Origin: Burkholderia sp. IMCC1007
Lineage (GTDB): Bacteria; Pseudomonadota; Gammaproteobacteria; Burkholderiales; Burkholderiaceae
Reading direction: 5' to 3'
Assembly (NCBI RefSeq): GCF_027257875.1
Contig: NZ_JAPVQY010000002.1
Coordinates: 1-64,000 of the forward strand
DNA: 64,000 nucleotides
Positions 36,470-46,266 of the stretch are shown here, one piece after another; the first letter of the stretch is position 1; every line of letters begins with the position of its first letter. The position numbers and the translations under genes are program-made. The notes below the pieces were generated by a model. That model ran no database searches. It saw only the letters and a program-made list of their open reading frames with translations, and was not told the DNA's origin.

Positions 36470-37401
36470 GCCTGCTCGACGTTCGCGTGGCCGAGGCCCG
36501 CATGCTCACGCCCGTCGTGCGCGAACTGGCGCTGACGGCGGTCGACGGCGCGCTGCCGGCCTTCTCGTCCGGCAGCCACGTGCAGGTCGTGCTGAACGAT
36601 GGCGGCCGCACCTATCGCAACGCGTACTCGCTGGCCGGCGATCCGGCCGAACGCAACGTCTATCGGATCGCTGTCCGGCGGCAGGCGTCGTCACGCGGCG
36701 GCTCCGTGTTCGTGCACGACCGTCTGGCCCCGGGCGCCCGCTTGCGCATCACGGCCCCGGCGAACCTGTTCGCATTGAACGCCACCGCGCGCCATCACGT
36801 GCTCGTCGCAGGCGGCATCGGCATCACGCCGTTCATCGCGCATCTCGCGGAGCTGGAACGCCGGCACGCGAGCCACGAGTTGCACTATGCGTACCGCACG
36901 GGCCAGACGGATGCCTATCGCGCGGCACTCGAAGCGCGGCTCGGCGCGCGCTTTCACGGCTACGACGGCGTGCAGGCCCGCTTCGACGCGATCGCGATGC
37001 TCGACAGGCAGCCGCTGGGCACGCACGTCTATGTGTGCGGCCCCGAACGCCTGCTGCGCGCGGTGCGCGACGCAGCCGCCGCGCTCGGCTGGCCTGCCGG
37101 CCGCGTGCACTGGGAAGCCTTCGTGGCGCCGCTGCCGGGCCAGCCGTTCACCGCCGACCTGCGGCGCAGCGGCCGACGCATCGCGGTCGGTGCCGACCAG
37201 AGCCTGCTGGAGGCGCTCGAATCGGCCGGCATCGACGTGCCGAATCTGTGCCGCGGCGGCGCATGCGGCCAGTGCGCGACGCGCTATCTCGACGGCGCGG
37301 TCGAGCATCGCGACGCATACCTGGACGCCGCCGCGCGCGCGACCCATCTGATGCCCTGCGTGTCGCGCGCGTGCGGCGGCGCATTGACCCTCGACCTGTG
37401 A
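36466..37401 (+). CDS. dmmB: Dimethylamine monooxygenase reductase subunit (ferredoxin-reductase type)
   Basis: This 311-residue phthalate-dioxygenase-reductase-type protein has a flavin barrel (RNAYSLAGDP, with SRGGSVFVHD), an NAD(P) domain (LVAGGIGITPFIAHLAELE, then VYVCGPERLLRAV) and a C-terminal 2Fe-2S domain (LCRGGACGQCATRYL, final LMPCVSRA). It would supply electrons to the haem subunit that demethylates dimethylamine. It is encoded between dmmA and the DUF3445 gene, with ATGA coupling to dmmA. Confidence 0.88.
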   Translation: MSLLDVRVAEARMLTPVVRELALTAVDGALPAFSSGSHVQVVLNDGGRTYRNAYSLAGDPAERNVYRIAVRRQASSRGGSVFVHDRLAPGARLRITAPANLFALNATARHHVLVAGGIGITPFIAHLAELERRHASHELHYAYRTGQTDAYRAALEARLGARFHGYDGVQARFDAIAMLDRQPLGTHVYVCGPERLLRAVRDAAAALGWPAGRVHWEAFVAPLPGQPFTADLRRSGRRIAVGADQSLLEALESAGIDVPNLCRGGACGQCATRYLDGAVEHRDAYLDAAARATHLMPCVSRACGGALTLDL

Positions 37402-37411
37402 GACCTGTGTC

Positions 37412-38428
37412 ATGAGCGTATTCATCAAGCCCGCGCAGACGTATCGCGACGACTTCTCGTTCCGCAACAGCCCGGCGGCGATCGCACGCTTTCCGTTTCC
37501 GTTCCCCGAGGACCGGTACATGTATTCGGTCAACATCGAGCCCGCGACGCCGCGCGATCCCGGCTCGGTCTACGCGCACTGCTTCGACATCGACGAGCAC
37601 TACCGCTCCGAGATCGCCGAACGCGCGCGCGTGCTCGACGCCGAGCCGCGCCGTGCGATCGTGATGCCGCACATGGAGACCGCGTCGTGGGACACGCTGG
37701 AGATGGTCATGACGCATCTGGCGCACGACTATCCGGAGTGGTTCGCGCTCGAGCGCGACGACGCTCGCTGGCGCTGGCAAAACCGCGCGCTCGACCTCGA
37801 ACAGAGCTTCGTGTTCGGCGACGCGCGCACGCTGCCGTATGGCCCGCTCGAATACATCATGCGGCAGACGCAAGGCGACATCGCGCTGCTCGACCAGCGC
37901 GACGGCGACCTGTACATGGATGCCGGCGTCGTCACCGGCCCGGCCGACTGGTCGCTCGCGTTCGATGCCGGGATGAGCTTCAGGCAATGGCATGCGCCGG
38001 TGCCGCTCGCGCACCAGGCGGGCGTATTCGACCGCGCGCTGAAATACCTGCTCGCCGTGCAGGTCGGGCAGCCCGTGCGCCGGCTGAACTGGACGCTGAC
38101 CATCCATCCGCGCCTCGACACGTCGCCCGAAACCTATCACCTGTGGGGCGCGGACCGCGGCCGCGTGACGCCCGACAACGTCGGCGAGGCCGTGCATCTG
38201 CGCGTCGAGCTGCAATTGATGGCGAGGCTGCCGCGCAGCAACGCGCTGATGTTCGGCATCCGCACCTACCTGTGCAGCATGGCCGACCTCGTCGGCAATC
38301 CGGTCTGGGCGCGCCGGCTGCACCGCGTGCTGCGCGACCTGCCCGAGCCGATCGCCGAATACAAGGGCATGTCCCGCTACCGGCACACGCTCGTCGAGTG
38401 GCTCAGCCGGTTCGACGGCGACGCGTGA
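37412..38428 (+). CDS. dmmC: Haem-dependent oxidative N-demethylase subunit (DUF3445 family)
   Basis: This 338-residue protein belongs to the DUF3445 family, the catalytic haem-binding subunit of dimethylamine monooxygenase that oxidises dimethylamine to methylamine and formaldehyde. Family-like features are RNSPAAIARFPFPFPEDRYM, VIVMPHMETASWD-like IVMPHMETASWDTLEMVM, ALERDDARWRWQNRALDLE and WTLTIHPRLDTSPETYHLWG. It follows dmmB by 10 bp. The letter assignment relative to other organisms is my best match and may be swapped. Family membership is solid. Confidence 0.86.
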   Translation: MSVFIKPAQTYRDDFSFRNSPAAIARFPFPFPEDRYMYSVNIEPATPRDPGSVYAHCFDIDEHYRSEIAERARVLDAEPRRAIVMPHMETASWDTLEMVMTHLAHDYPEWFALERDDARWRWQNRALDLEQSFVFGDARTLPYGPLEYIMRQTQGDIALLDQRDGDLYMDAGVVTGPADWSLAFDAGMSFRQWHAPVPLAHQAGVFDRALKYLLAVQVGQPVRRLNWTLTIHPRLDTSPETYHLWGADRGRVTPDNVGEAVHLRVELQLMARLPRSNALMFGIRTYLCSMADLVGNPVWARRLHRVLRDLPEPIAEYKGMSRYRHTLVEWLSRFDGDA

Positions 38429-38477
38429 CCCGGCGTTTTTTCGTGATCGACCTTCACTTTCGTATGGAGCATTCAAG

Positions 38478-39608
38478 ATGGCGAACTCTTGGCGCATCTC
38501 CGCCCTGGCGGACCGGCATCGCGCACTCGGCTCGAATCTCGAGGACTGGAACGGCATGGGCACCGCATGGACCTATTCGACCGATCTCGCCGACCACCAC
38601 GAGGCCATTCGCACCCGCGCCGGCCTGATGGACGTATCGGGGCTGAAGAAGGTGCACTACGTCGGCCCGCACGCCGAAAGCCTGCTGAACTGGGCGACGA
38701 CGCGCGACATCGGCAAGCTGTATCCCGGCAAGTCGGTGTACGCGACGATGCTCGACGAGCGCGGCAAGTTCATCGACGACTGCATCGTGTACCGGACGGG
38801 CCCCAACGCGTTCATGGTCGTGCACGGCGCGGGCGCGGGGTACGAGCGCCTCGTGCGCTCCGCGTACGGCCGGCAGGTGGCCGTGCTGTTCGACGACGAC
38901 CTGCACGACCTGTCGCTGCAAGGGCCCGTCGCGGTCGACTTCCTCGCCGAATACGTGCCGGACATCCGCAACCTGCGCTACTTCCACCACGTTCAGACGC
39001 GCCTGTTCGACCGGCCGGTGATGATCTCGCGCACCGGCTACACCGGCGAGCGCGGCTACGAGATCTTCTGCAAGGCCGCCGACGCGCCGCTGATCTGGGA
39101 CACGATCGTCGAGAAAGGCCGGGCGATGGGCATCGTCCCCTGCGCGTTCACCGCGCTCGACTGGCTGCGCGTCGAGAGCGCGCTGCTGTTCTATCCGTAC
39201 GACAACTCCGAGATGTACCCGTTTGCCGACGAACGCGCCGGCGACACGCTGTGGGAACTCGGCCTCGATTTCACGGTATCGCCCGGCAAGACCGAATTCT
39301 GCGGCGCTGCCGAGCATGCCCGGCTGGCCGGCAAGGAGCGCTTCCGGATCTTCGGCGTCGAGCTCGAGGCCACGAAGGCCGCACAGGCTGGCGACACGCT
39401 ATGGCGCGACGGCAAACGGGTCGGCGTGATCACGTGCGCGATGGTGTCGCGGCTGACCGGGCGCTCGCTCGCGATCGCCCGCCTGGACGTCGAGCATGCC
39501 CACGCGGGCGCGCCGCTCGTCGTGAAGGGCAGCATCGACACGCGCGCGAGCGCCGCGCTGCTGCCGTTCGACGATCCCGAGAAGACCAAGCGCACCGCCG
39601 TCGGCTGA
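38478..39608 (+). CDS. dmmD: GcvT-family THF-dependent aminomethyltransferase, DmmD-like
   Basis: This 376-residue GcvT fold protein would transfer the C1 unit released by dimethylamine oxidation to tetrahydrofolate, limiting free formaldehyde. Features are HHEAIRTRAGLMDVSGLKKV near residue 40, VMISRTGYTGERGYEIFCK and the C-terminal barrel with GVITCAMVSRLTGRSLAIAR. It lies between the haem subunit and purU-folD, which process the folate-bound product. DMSP demethylase DmdA belongs to the same fold, but the neighbourhood favours the amine role. Confidence 0.85.
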   Translation: MANSWRISALADRHRALGSNLEDWNGMGTAWTYSTDLADHHEAIRTRAGLMDVSGLKKVHYVGPHAESLLNWATTRDIGKLYPGKSVYATMLDERGKFIDDCIVYRTGPNAFMVVHGAGAGYERLVRSAYGRQVAVLFDDDLHDLSLQGPVAVDFLAEYVPDIRNLRYFHHVQTRLFDRPVMISRTGYTGERGYEIFCKAADAPLIWDTIVEKGRAMGIVPCAFTALDWLRVESALLFYPYDNSEMYPFADERAGDTLWELGLDFTVSPGKTEFCGAAEHARLAGKERFRIFGVELEATKAAQAGDTLWRDGKRVGVITCAMVSRLTGRSLAIARLDVEHAHAGAPLVVKGSIDTRASAALLPFDDPEKTKRTAVG

Positions 39609-39701
39609 CGCCGCGACGACCGCGCGTGGCCTTGCATGACCGCACGCCACCGGCGGCGGCCGGCCATCCCCGCAATCCGATCCGTTTCGAGGACACACGA
39701 C

Positions 39702-40559
39702 GTGAATCCGAACTACATCCTGACGATCAGCTGCCCGGCCACGTCCGGCATCGTCGCTGCCGTCACCGCCCATCTCGCCGCGTCGAACTGCTACATCAGC
39801 GAACTGGCGCAGTACGACGACGAGGTCAGCGGCACCTTCTTCATGCGTGCCGTGTTCCGCTTCAACAGCGGTGCGAGCGGCGACGTCGAGCAGCTGCAGC
39901 GCGATTTCGGCAGCGTCGCGCGCGACTTCTCGATGCAGTGGCAACTGAAAAGCGCCGGCGATCCGATGAAGGTCCTGCTGATGGTCAGCAAGTTCGACCA
40001 CTGCCTGTCCGACCTGCTGTACCGCTTCCGCAAGGGCGAGCTGCGCATGCAGATCACCGCGGTCGTGTCGAACCATCTCGACCTGCGGCCGATGGCCGAG
40101 CGCGAGGGCATCCGCTTCATCTACCTGCCGATCACGCCGGACACCAAGGCGCGGCAGGAGGCCGAGCTGATGCGCATCGTCGACGAAACCGGCACCGAGC
40201 TCGTCGTGCTGGCCCGCTACATGCAGATCCTGTCGAACGACCTGTGCGAGCGGCTCTCCGGCCGCGCGATCAATATCCACCACTCGTTCCTGCCGGGGTT
40301 CAAGGGCGCGAAGCCGTACCACCAGGCATTCGAGCGCGGCGTGAAGCTGATCGGCGCGACCGCCCACTACGTGACGTCCGACCTCGACGAAGGGCCGATC
40401 ATCGAGCAGGAGGTGCAGCGCGTCGACCACGTGCTGCAACCGGACGATCTCGTGTCGATCGGACGTGACACCGAGACAGTCGCGCTGTCGCGCGCGGTCA
40501 AGTACCACACCGAGCACCGCGTGTTCCTGAACCAGAGCCGCACGGTGATCTTCAAATGA
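39702..40559 (+). CDS. purU: Formyltetrahydrofolate deformylase
   Basis: This 285-residue enzyme hydrolyses 10-formyl-THF to formate and THF. An N-terminal ACT domain ([20 protein letters not shown]) precedes a formyltransferase-fold catalytic domain ([20 protein letters not shown], then [18 protein letters not shown], with the essential Asn-His-Asp set). The start is probably GTG 39702, preceded by GAGG, since the ATG at 39636 gives an atypical arginine-rich tail. It overlaps folD by ATGA. In this operon it recycles THF while releasing formate. Confidence 0.93.
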   Translation: MNPNYILTISCPATSGIVAAVTAHLAASNCYISELAQYDDEVSGTFFMRAVFRFNSGASGDVEQLQRDFGSVARDFSMQWQLKSAGDPMKVLLMVSKFDHCLSDLLYRFRKGELRMQITAVVSNHLDLRPMAEREGIRFIYLPITPDTKARQEAELMRIVDETGTELVVLARYMQILSNDLCERLSGRAINIHHSFLPGFKGAKPYHQAFERGVKLIGATAHYVTSDLDEGPIIEQEVQRVDHVLQPDDLVSIGRDTETVALSRAVKYHTEHRVFLNQSRTVIFK

Positions 40560-41422
40560 GCGGCGCGACTCGCATCGACGGCAACGCGATCGCCGACGCG
40601 CTGCTGGCATCCGTCAGGCAGGACGTCGCGCGGCTGCGCGCGGAAGGCGTGATGCCCGGCCTCGCGGTCGTGCTCGTCGGCGACGATCCGGCGAGCCACA
40701 TCTATGTGCGCAACAAGATCCTGCGCGCGCAGCAGGTCGGCATCCGTTCGATCGAGCATCGACTGCCCGCCGACACCGCGGCGCCCACCTTGCTCGCGCT
40801 CGTCGCCGAACTGAACGCCGACCCCGACGTACACGGGATTCTCGTGCAGATGCCGCTGCCCGCGCAGCTCGACGCCGCGGCCGTGATCGACGCGATCGAT
40901 CCGCGCAAGGACGTCGACGGTTTCCATCGCGAGAACGTCGGCGGCCTTGCGCTCGGCCAGGACGTGCTCGTGCCGTGCACGCCGTCGGGCTGCCTGCATC
41001 TGCTGCGGGAGATCGTCGGCGATCTGCGCGGCAAGCATGCGGTCGTCGTCGGGCGCTCGAACATCGTCGGCAAGCCGATGGCGGCGCTGCTGCTCCAGTG
41101 CGACTGCTCGGTGACAACCGTCCACTCGCGCAGCGCGAATGCCGCGCAACTGTGCCGCCAGGCGGACATCGTCGTCGCGGCGGCCGGCAAGCCGGGGCTC
41201 GTCGATGCGGGCTGGATCAAGCCGGGCGCGGTCGTCGTGGACGTCGGCATCAACCGGATCGAATCCGGCGGCGCGACGCGGCTCGTCGGCGATGTGGACC
41301 ACGACAGCGTGTCGCGCGTCGCCGGTGCATTGACGCCGGTGCCGGGCGGCGTCGGGCCGATGACGATCGCCTTCCTGATGAAGAACACCGCGCTCGCGGC
41401 GCGGCGGCAACGCACGACGTGA
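40556..41422 (+). CDS. folD: Bifunctional methylene-THF dehydrogenase/methenyl-THF cyclohydrolase
   Basis: This 288-residue FolD converts methylene-THF to 10-formyl-THF with NADPH production. Features are [14 protein letters not shown] (catalytic lysine), [42 protein letters not shown] and [19 protein letters not shown]. It is a second, operon-specific copy in a catabolic cluster (the genome must also have a housekeeping folD), linking DmmD and Tdm to PurU. Confidence 0.95.
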   Translation: MSGATRIDGNAIADALLASVRQDVARLRAEGVMPGLAVVLVGDDPASHIYVRNKILRAQQVGIRSIEHRLPADTAAPTLLALVAELNADPDVHGILVQMPLPAQLDAAAVIDAIDPRKDVDGFHRENVGGLALGQDVLVPCTPSGCLHLLREIVGDLRGKHAVVVGRSNIVGKPMAALLLQCDCSVTTVHSRSANAAQLCRQADIVVAAAGKPGLVDAGWIKPGAVVVDVGINRIESGGATRLVGDVDHDSVSRVAGALTPVPGGVGPMTIAFLMKNTALAARRQRTT

Positions 41423-41471
41423 CCGACGTGCGCGCTCGCATGGCTAATCACTTCCAACGAGGTAGAACGCG

Positions 41472-42842
41472 ATGACACAACGTGTTGCAATCATCGGTGC
41501 GGGCCCGTCGGGCATGGCCCAGCTTCGCGCCTTCCAGTCGGCCCAGGCGAAGGGCGCGGACATCCCGCAACTCGTCTGCTTCGAAAAGCAGCGCGACTGG
41601 GGCGGCATGTGGAACTATACGTGGCGCACCGGCACCGACGAATTCGGCGAGCCGGTCCACGGCAGCATGTACCGCTATCTATGGTCGAACGGCCCGAAGG
41701 AATGCCTCGAGTTCGCCGACTACACGTTCGAGGAACACTTCGGCAAGCCGATCGCGTCCTATCCGCCGCGCGAAGTGCTGTGGGACTACATCAAGGGACG
41801 CGTCGAGAAGGCCGGCGTGCGTCCGTACATCCGGTTCGGCACCGTCGTGCGCCAGATCGCGTTCGACGACGCCAGCGGCCGCTTCACGGTGACCGTGCAC
41901 GATCTCGACAACGACGTCGTGTATGCGGAAGACTTCGACTACGTCGTGAACGCATGCGGCCATTTCTCGACGCCGAACCTGCCGAGCTTTCCCGGCTTCG
42001 ACAGTTTCGGCGGGCGCATCCTGCACGCGCACGACTTTCGCGATGCGCTCGAATTCAAGGACAAGGACATCCTGCTCGTCGGCAGCAGCTATTCCGCCGA
42101 GGACATCGGCTCGCAATGCTACAAGTACGGCGCGCGCAGCATCACGAGCTGCTATCGCACCGCGCCGATGGGTTATCACTGGCCGGCGAACTGGGAGGAA
42201 AGACCGTTGCTCGAGCGCGTGCGCGGCAACGTCGCGTTTTTCGCCGACGGCAGCAGCAAGAAGATCGACGCGATCATCCTCTGCACCGGATACCAGCACC
42301 ATTTCCCGTTCCTGCCCGACAGCCTGCGGCTGAAGACGAACAACCGGCTCTGGCCGCTCGACCTGTACAAGGGCATCTTCTGGGAACGCAATCCGAAACT
42401 GATCTATCTCGGCATGCAGGACCTCTGGTACTCGTTCAACATGTTCGACGCGCAAGCCTGGTACGCACGCGACGTGATCCTCGGCCGCATCGCGCTGCCC
42501 GGTTTCGACGCGATGCACGCCGACAGTCTCGCGTGGCGCGCGCGCGAGGAAGCGCTGGTCACCAACCAGCAGATGTTCGAGTACCAGGGCAGCTATATCC
42601 AGGACCTGATCGACGCGACCGACTATCCGAGCTTCGACATCGCCGGCGTCAATCGTACGTTCCTCGCGTGGAAGCACGACAAGCACGAGAACATCATGGG
42701 CTATCGCGACAAGTCCTATCGCTCGCTGATGACCGGCACCCAGTCGCCGCCGCATCACACGCCGTGGCTCGACGCGCTCGACGATTCGATGGACGCGTAC
42801 CTCGGCGAGCGTGCGCCCGAACCGCGCGTGCGCACAGGCTGA
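41472..42842 (+). CDS. tmm: Trimethylamine monooxygenase
   Basis: This 456-residue flavin-containing monooxygenase oxidises trimethylamine to the N-oxide with NADPH and O2. FAD motif [11 protein letters not shown] is at 7-17, [11 protein letters not shown] at 44-54 and [13 protein letters not shown] at 65-77 are characteristic of bacterial Tmm. The FMO fingerprint lies in [17 protein letters not shown], and the NADPH site is [11 protein letters not shown] with Y207, the residue I recall as key in Roseovarius Tmm. It is directly followed by tdm, as in Methylocella and roseobacters. The match is strong. Confidence 0.92.
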   Translation: MTQRVAIIGAGPSGMAQLRAFQSAQAKGADIPQLVCFEKQRDWGGMWNYTWRTGTDEFGEPVHGSMYRYLWSNGPKECLEFADYTFEEHFGKPIASYPPREVLWDYIKGRVEKAGVRPYIRFGTVVRQIAFDDASGRFTVTVHDLDNDVVYAEDFDYVVNACGHFSTPNLPSFPGFDSFGGRILHAHDFRDALEFKDKDILLVGSSYSAEDIGSQCYKYGARSITSCYRTAPMGYHWPANWEERPLLERVRGNVAFFADGSSKKIDAIILCTGYQHHFPFLPDSLRLKTNNRLWPLDLYKGIFWERNPKLIYLGMQDLWYSFNMFDAQAWYARDVILGRIALPGFDAMHADSLAWRAREEALVTNQQMFEYQGSYIQDLIDATDYPSFDIAGVNRTFLAWKHDKHENIMGYRDKSYRSLMTGTQSPPHHTPWLDALDDSMDAYLGERAPEPRVRTG

Positions 42843-42956
42843 CCGTCGCGCCGCGTCGCGGCATCCGGCCGTGCGCCGGGTGCCGCGACATGAGCCGTGC
42901 CATTCGCGGCCGCGCGCATCGCGCGCCGCGCCCGTCCCTCCATGCAAGGAACGTCC

Positions 42957-45305
42957 ATGCTTATTCGTCCGCCGTCCGCGTCGCGGCCGCACGAACCCGC
43001 GTTGTCCGCCCATGCGGCGGGCCGCGAACGCCATCGCGTCGCCGGTGCGGGGCTCGCCGCCGTCATGCTCGATGCCGGCGACACGCTGCAGGTAATCGAT
43101 GTCGAAGGGCGGCAACGGGCCGAACTGCTCGCATTGCGCGTGCATGACGGCGGCAGTGCGCTGGCCGCGCTCGACCTGACGCCCGACGACGGCGCGCGGT
43201 TCATCGCCGAATGCCTGAACGGCGGTTGCGCCGCACCACGGGATATCGCGACCCTGTTCGAACGACACGGGCTGACGGGCGCGCCGTTGCCGGCGGGAGC
43301 GATCCTCTGGTCCGGCGACACCCACGCCGGCTGCACGCGCACGTTCGTCGCGACGGCGCCGCTCGTCGCGATCGTCGCGGCGCCCGGCGACCCCGTGCCC
43401 GTGGACCGCGCCGGCCGGCCGGCGACGGAACTGCACCTGTCCGTCGTCCGCGCGCAAAAGTCCGCTGCCACGGAGACGAGCGTGCCGCTCGCCGATCCGC
43501 TCGCCGATTTCGTGATCCGCCCGGGCACTGCCGTCGCCTACACGGTGGCGGCCGGCGAGTACATCCAGATCGTCGACATCGACGGCAGGCAATGCTCCGA
43601 TTTCGTCGCATTCGATCTCGACGCGCTCGGCCGCCATCAGGAAGTCGGCCTCGATCCGACCGTCACGCGCACGCTGAACGGCCATGCGTATCCGCTGCCC
43701 GGTCTGTATTCGCGATTCTTCGACCAGCTCATGCAGCCGATGCTGGAAGTCGTGCACGACACCGTCGGCCGGCACGACACGTTCGCGCTCGCGTGCACGG
43801 CACGCTATTACGAAACGCAGGGCTACCCGGGCCATCCGAACTGCAGCGACAACATCAGCGCGGCGCTCGCCGATTACGGCGTCGCCGCGCGCCCCGGCTG
43901 GCCGGCGATCAACTTCTTCTTCAACACCGCGATCGACGCGCACGGGCAGATGACGATCGACGAACCGTGGTCGCGCCCGGGCGACTACGTGCTGATGCGC
44001 GCGTTGAAGCCGCTGCTGTGCGTCAGCACGTCGTGCCCCGACGACATCGATTCCGCCAACGCGTGGCAACCGACCGACATCCGGATCCGAACCTACTCAA
44101 GCGAAGCGCGCTTCACCATGTCCACCGCTCTCAGATCCACACCCGACGCGCTGCCCGTGCTGACGCGCCAATCGGGCTTCCACGCGCGCACGTCGGCGCT
44201 CACGCGACACTTCGTCGACTACCGCGGCTGGCACCTGCCCGCGCGGTTCGACGGCTACGGCGCGATCGACGAATACTACGGCTGCCGCGAGCGCGCGGCG
44301 ATCATCGATCTGTCCGCGTTGCGCAAGTTCGATGTCGTCGGTCCCGACGCCGAGGCCCTGCTGCAATACTGCCTGACGCGCGACGTGCGCAGGCTCGCCG
44401 TCGGCCAGGTCGTCTACTCGGCGATGTGCCATCCGCACGGCGGCATGCTCGACGACGGCACGCTGATGCGGCTCGGCCCCGACACGTTCCGCTGGATCTG
44501 CGGCGACGATTTCGCGGGTATCTGGCTGCGGGAGCAGGCGAACCGGCTCGGCATGAAGGCATGGATCAAGTCGTCGTCCGACCAGATCCACAATGTCGCG
44601 GTGCAAGGACCGCGCAGCCGCGAGATCCTGAGCGCGCTGATCCGCACGCCCGCGACGCAACCGTCGCTCGACAGCCTCGGCTGGTTCCGCTTCCTGATCG
44701 GCCGCCTCGGCGGGGACGACGGCTGCCCCGTCATCGTCAGCCGGACCGGCTACACCGGCGAGCTCGGCTACGAGATCTGGTGTCATCCGCGCGATGCGCA
44801 GCCCGTATGGGACGCGATCTGGGCAGCCGGTCAACCGCACGGGCTCGCGCCGCTCGGACTCGACGCGCTCGACCTGTTGCGGATCGAAGCCGGGCTCGTG
44901 TTCGCCGGATACGAATTCACCGACGAAACCGATCCGTTCGAGGCCGGCATCGGATTCAGCGTTCCGCTCGACAAGAAGACCGATGACTTCGTCGGGCGGG
45001 ACGCGCTGCTGCGCCGTAGCGCGCATCCGCATCGCCGGCTCGTCGGGCTCGAACTGGCCGGCAACGAACCGGCACATCACGGCGATTGCGTGCACGACGG
45101 GCGGGCGCAGGTTGGTGTCGTCACGAGCGGCATGCGCTCGCCGATCCTCGGCACGAACATCGCACTTGCGCGAATCGACGTGCACCACGCGCAGCCAGGC
45201 TGCGTGCTGCACGTCGGCAAGCTTGACGGCCAGCAGAAACGCATCGACGCGCGGGTCACTGCACCTGTCTTTTACGATCCGCAGAAGGCGCGCGTTCGCA
45301 GCTAG
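42957..45305 (+). CDS. tdm: Trimethylamine N-oxide demethylase
   Basis: This 782-residue protein has the two-part Tdm architecture. An N-terminal DUF1989 zinc half splits TMAO to dimethylamine and formaldehyde. A C-terminal GcvT half binds THF and captures the C1 unit. Putative zinc ligands H293, C296 and C360 have the spacing I recall for Methylocella Tdm (H276, C279, C343). The C-terminal half starts near residue 400 (FVDYRGWHLPARFDGYGAID) and includes IVSRTGYTGELGYEIWC. The N-terminal half contains two related segments (VIDVEGRQRAELLAL and IVDIDGRQCSDFVAF), suggesting an internal duplication. ATG 42957 has AAGGA upstream. It ends the operon. Confidence 0.9.
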   Translation: MLIRPPSASRPHEPALSAHAAGRERHRVAGAGLAAVMLDAGDTLQVIDVEGRQRAELLALRVHDGGSALAALDLTPDDGARFIAECLNGGCAAPRDIATLFERHGLTGAPLPAGAILWSGDTHAGCTRTFVATAPLVAIVAAPGDPVPVDRAGRPATELHLSVVRAQKSAATETSVPLADPLADFVIRPGTAVAYTVAAGEYIQIVDIDGRQCSDFVAFDLDALGRHQEVGLDPTVTRTLNGHAYPLPGLYSRFFDQLMQPMLEVVHDTVGRHDTFALACTARYYETQGYPGHPNCSDNISAALADYGVAARPGWPAINFFFNTAIDAHGQMTIDEPWSRPGDYVLMRALKPLLCVSTSCPDDIDSANAWQPTDIRIRTYSSEARFTMSTALRSTPDALPVLTRQSGFHARTSALTRHFVDYRGWHLPARFDGYGAIDEYYGCRERAAIIDLSALRKFDVVGPDAEALLQYCLTRDVRRLAVGQVVYSAMCHPHGGMLDDGTLMRLGPDTFRWICGDDFAGIWLREQANRLGMKAWIKSSSDQIHNVAVQGPRSREILSALIRTPATQPSLDSLGWFRFLIGRLGGDDGCPVIVSRTGYTGELGYEIWCHPRDAQPVWDAIWAAGQPHGLAPLGLDALDLLRIEAGLVFAGYEFTDETDPFEAGIGFSVPLDKKTDDFVGRDALLRRSAHPHRRLVGLELAGNEPAHHGDCVHDGRAQVGVVTSGMRSPILGTNIALARIDVHHAQPGCVLHVGKLDGQQKRIDARVTAPVFYDPQKARVRS

Positions 45306-45337
45306 CCCGCGAACGGGCGCATGCATTGCGGCGAGAG

Positions 45338-45362
45338 GGTTCCGTCACGATGTGACGGAACC
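45338..45362. terminator. Perfect 11-bp hairpin between convergent tdm and iron-sulphur genes
   Basis: GGTTCCGTCAC and GTGACGGAACC flank a 3-nt loop; outer GAGAG/CTCTC extends the pairing with mismatches. It lies 33 bp past the tdm stop and includes the last codons and stop of the minus-strand iron-sulphur gene. No T-run follows, but the position suits a two-way terminator. Confidence 0.7.
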
Positions 45363-46256
45363 GCGGCTCTCGGATAACGCAGCGTCATGAAGTCCGTCAT
45401 TCGCGATATGTCGTGAAGACGGAGCAAGGCGGAGTTCGCCCAGGTACGCGCTTTCGCCGAGTTCGCACTGGCGCGACGCGTCCCCGACTGCGTGACGGAT
45501 TTCGACTGTGTACACGCCGCTGTCCTTCGCCAAACCGCCGAACCGGAAATCGCCGAAGCCGTCCGACACGGTTTCGGCCACGATGCGATCGCCGCTGTAC
45601 AGGGTCGCTTCCGCACCCGAGATGCATTCGACCACCTCGCCAATCTGCGCGCTCACGCTTCCTCCGATGAAGCAGGTGTCCCATCGCTCGAGGCCGCTGT
45701 ACCACACACGCGGCTTCGTCCCGAAGTCGGGCTGCAGCACCCTGAGGCCCTCGCGCCGAGCCTTCTCGGCCATCGATGCGTCATCGAGCTTGACCGCTTC
45801 GAACACCCCGGTCGGGCACGACTGCTGACAACGCGGGTATGACCAGCCTTGATCGAGCAGATGCGCGTCGAAAATCCAGGTCTGCGGCAGTTGCAGTTCC
45901 TCGTTCCAGACGATCGCGTTGTACGGGCAGGACTTGACGATGTCCTTGCGCCCTCGCGCCTTGTCCGGATTGATGATGGCGATGCCGTCGGATCGCTTGC
46001 GGATCGCGTCGCCGCCGACGCGCATGCAGGGCGCGTCGTCGCAGTGATTGCACATCACCGGCAAGTACGTCGTTTCGACCATGTGGGACGCGCCCTGCAC
46101 GCGGCGCAGGATGCGCACGGGGCTTGCGGCGCTGGCCGCGGCCGGCGCGGCGTACCCGGGAAAGTCATTGCCGACATGCTCATCGCGCGCCGCTATGACG
46201 CAGTTCTGGCAGTTCTCGCATTGCCCGACCTTGATAACCAGATTCCATTTGCTCAT
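45345..46256 (-). CDS. Iron-sulphur subunit of transhydroxylase-like molybdenum enzyme
   Basis: This 303-residue ferredoxin-type protein has four-cysteine groups for 4Fe-4S centres (CENCQNC near residue 13, CNHCDDAPC near 70, CPYNAIVW, CQQSCPTG). A C-terminal beta-sandwich-like segment follows (ECISGAEATLYSGDRIVAET). This layout, including the prealbumin-like tail, fits the small subunit of pyrogallol-phloroglucinol transhydroxylase as I recall it. ATG 46256 has AGGAG upstream. The large subunit gene lies 10 bp upstream, so the two form one complex. An acetylene hydratase or generic DMSO-reductase-family electron subunit is the main alternative. Confidence 0.82.
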   Translation of the reverse strand: MSKWNLVIKVGQCENCQNCVIAARDEHVGNDFPGYAAPAAASAASPVRILRRVQGASHMVETTYLPVMCNHCDDAPCMRVGGDAIRKRSDGIAIINPDKARGRKDIVKSCPYNAIVWNEELQLPQTWIFDAHLLDQGWSYPRCQQSCPTGVFEAVKLDDASMAEKARREGLRVLQPDFGTKPRVWYSGLERWDTCFIGGSVSAQIGEVVECISGAEATLYSGDRIVAETVSDGFGDFRFGGLAKDSGVYTVEIRHAVGDASRQCELGESAYLGELRLAPSSRHIANDGLHDAALSESRGSVTS

Positions 46257-46266
46257 CGTGTGCTCC

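Noticed and set aside
38478..39608. DMSP demethylase DmdA for the stand-alone GcvT-family protein
   Set aside because: It lies between the DUF3445 haem subunit and purU/folD of a dimethylamine operon, where a DmmD role is the better fit; the DMSP-lyase-like genes are more than 30 kb away.
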